DNA of 6,976 nucleotides, from NCBI GenBank assembly GCA_003648395.1, contig QMPB01000232.1, forward strand, positions 1 through 6,976, written 5' to 3'. The notes beneath the pieces were generated by a model. That model was not told the DNA's origin. It was given only the letters and a program-made list of their open reading frames with translations, and did no database searches. Source of the DNA: Bacteroidota bacterium. Its GTDB lineage: Bacteria; Bacteroidota; Bacteroidia; Bacteroidales; UBA1556. Shown here one piece after another: positions 6,815-6,976 of this stretch. How positions within the stretch are numbered: the first letter of the stretch is position 1; each line of letters opens with the position of its first letter. Made by a program: the position numbers and the translations under genes.

Positions 6815-6976
6815 TTTCTTAAAACAGGACTAATTTGTCCTAATATTGCAAAACCTTTAGCACCTGTAGCATTTGGTACATTAGAAGGATTATTATTCAA
6901 GGTTTCATTACCTATAATAAGGAAACATAAAGCTTCTAAGTAATCACTTGAATATCCTAAGTCTTCCACTAATGAA
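6808..6976 (-). CDS. anmK: Anhydro-N-acetylmuramic acid kinase AnmK, C-terminal 55 residues only
   Basis: A reading frame entering from the right edge gives 55 residues and a TGA stop at 6808-6810. It matches the C-terminal signature of AnmK: an aliphatic helix SSDYLEALCFLIIGNETLNN, then NPSNVPNATGAKGFAILGQI. This corresponds to the family pattern of EA(I/L)xFAxLxxxT, (R)PxNLPxxTGA and a final VLGxI strand. AnmK cleaves the 1,6-anhydro ring of anhydro-MurNAc and phosphorylates it with ATP to MurNAc-6-phosphate in the cytosol. Anhydro-MurNAc comes from lytic transglycosylases. The remaining roughly 320 residues and the start lie outside the window. The next gene begins four bases later, so anmK is upstream in the same operon. 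The call rests on a short tail, but that tail is distinctive and the context agrees. Confidence 0.85.
   Translation of the reverse strand, partial: SLVEDLGYSSDYLEALCFLIIGNETLNNNPSNVPNATGAKGFAILGQISPVLRKR

Larger units (their letters stand above)
3300..6815 (-). other. Translationally coupled operon core with no intergenic space
   Basis: The four junctions between the five genes are +4 bases (anmK/kinase), -4 (kinase/GH4, ATGA), -1 (GH4/GHL10, TAATG) and +2 (GHL10/tandem GHL10). No room exists for a promoter, terminator or small RNA between them, and none is seen. The promoter must lie to the right of the window and any terminator to the left. Confidence 0.85.

Noticed and set aside
1..6976. 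Search for tRNA/rRNA, CRISPR arrays, insertion sequences, riboswitches and terminators.
   Set aside because: The window is almost entirely coding on the minus strand with at most four bases between genes. No repeated spacers, transposase motifs, or GC-rich hairpins followed by T-runs were seen.

Overview
The window is about one-third G+C and comes from a bacterium using the standard code. Every tryptophan codon in the minus-strand genes reads as TGG, and TGA ends two genes, each directly followed by the next start codon. Low G+C, strong AAGGAG/GGAGG-type ribosome binding sites and the protein families present fit a low-GC Firmicute or a code-11 Mollicutes-type lineage (Acholeplasma/Izemoplasma/Erysipelotrichia-like). 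The species cannot be fixed from this sequence.

Layout: five genes, all on the minus strand, so transcription runs from right to left. In order they are: the last 55 codons of anmK (6808-6976); a BadF/BadG-type N-acetyl-sugar kinase resembling MurK/NagK (5823-6803); a family GH4 NAD/Mn-type 6-phospho-beta-glucosidase (4510-5826); a GHL10 (DUF187, YngK/DigH-like) glycosidase without a signal peptide (3308-4510); and a large secreted protein that runs off the left edge (1-3305, at least 1101 residues). The large protein has the order signal peptide, GHL10 barrel, about four Ig-like beta-sandwich repeats, second GHL10 barrel. Junctions are +4, -4, -1 and +2 bases and each ribosome binding site lies at or within the end of the gene before it. 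The window therefore looks like the inside of one translationally coupled operon, with no visible promoter, terminator, RNA gene or mobile element.

Proposed logic: AnmK converts 1,6-anhydro-MurNAc to MurNAc-6-phosphate, and MurK-type kinases phosphorylate free MurNAc/GlcNAc. The characterised GHL10 protein DigH of E. coli cuts peptide-free peptidoglycan strands. Together these point to peptidoglycan glycan breakdown and amino-sugar salvage. The secreted double-barrel protein would cut polymer outside, the cytosolic GHL10 protein would trim imported oligosaccharides, and the two kinases would capture the products. The GH4 enzyme is the odd member: its family mechanism oxidises the C3 hydroxyl, which is blocked in MurNAc, so its real substrate is an open question and the most interesting point here. 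The transporter, MurQ etherase and NagA/NagB steps are not in the window.
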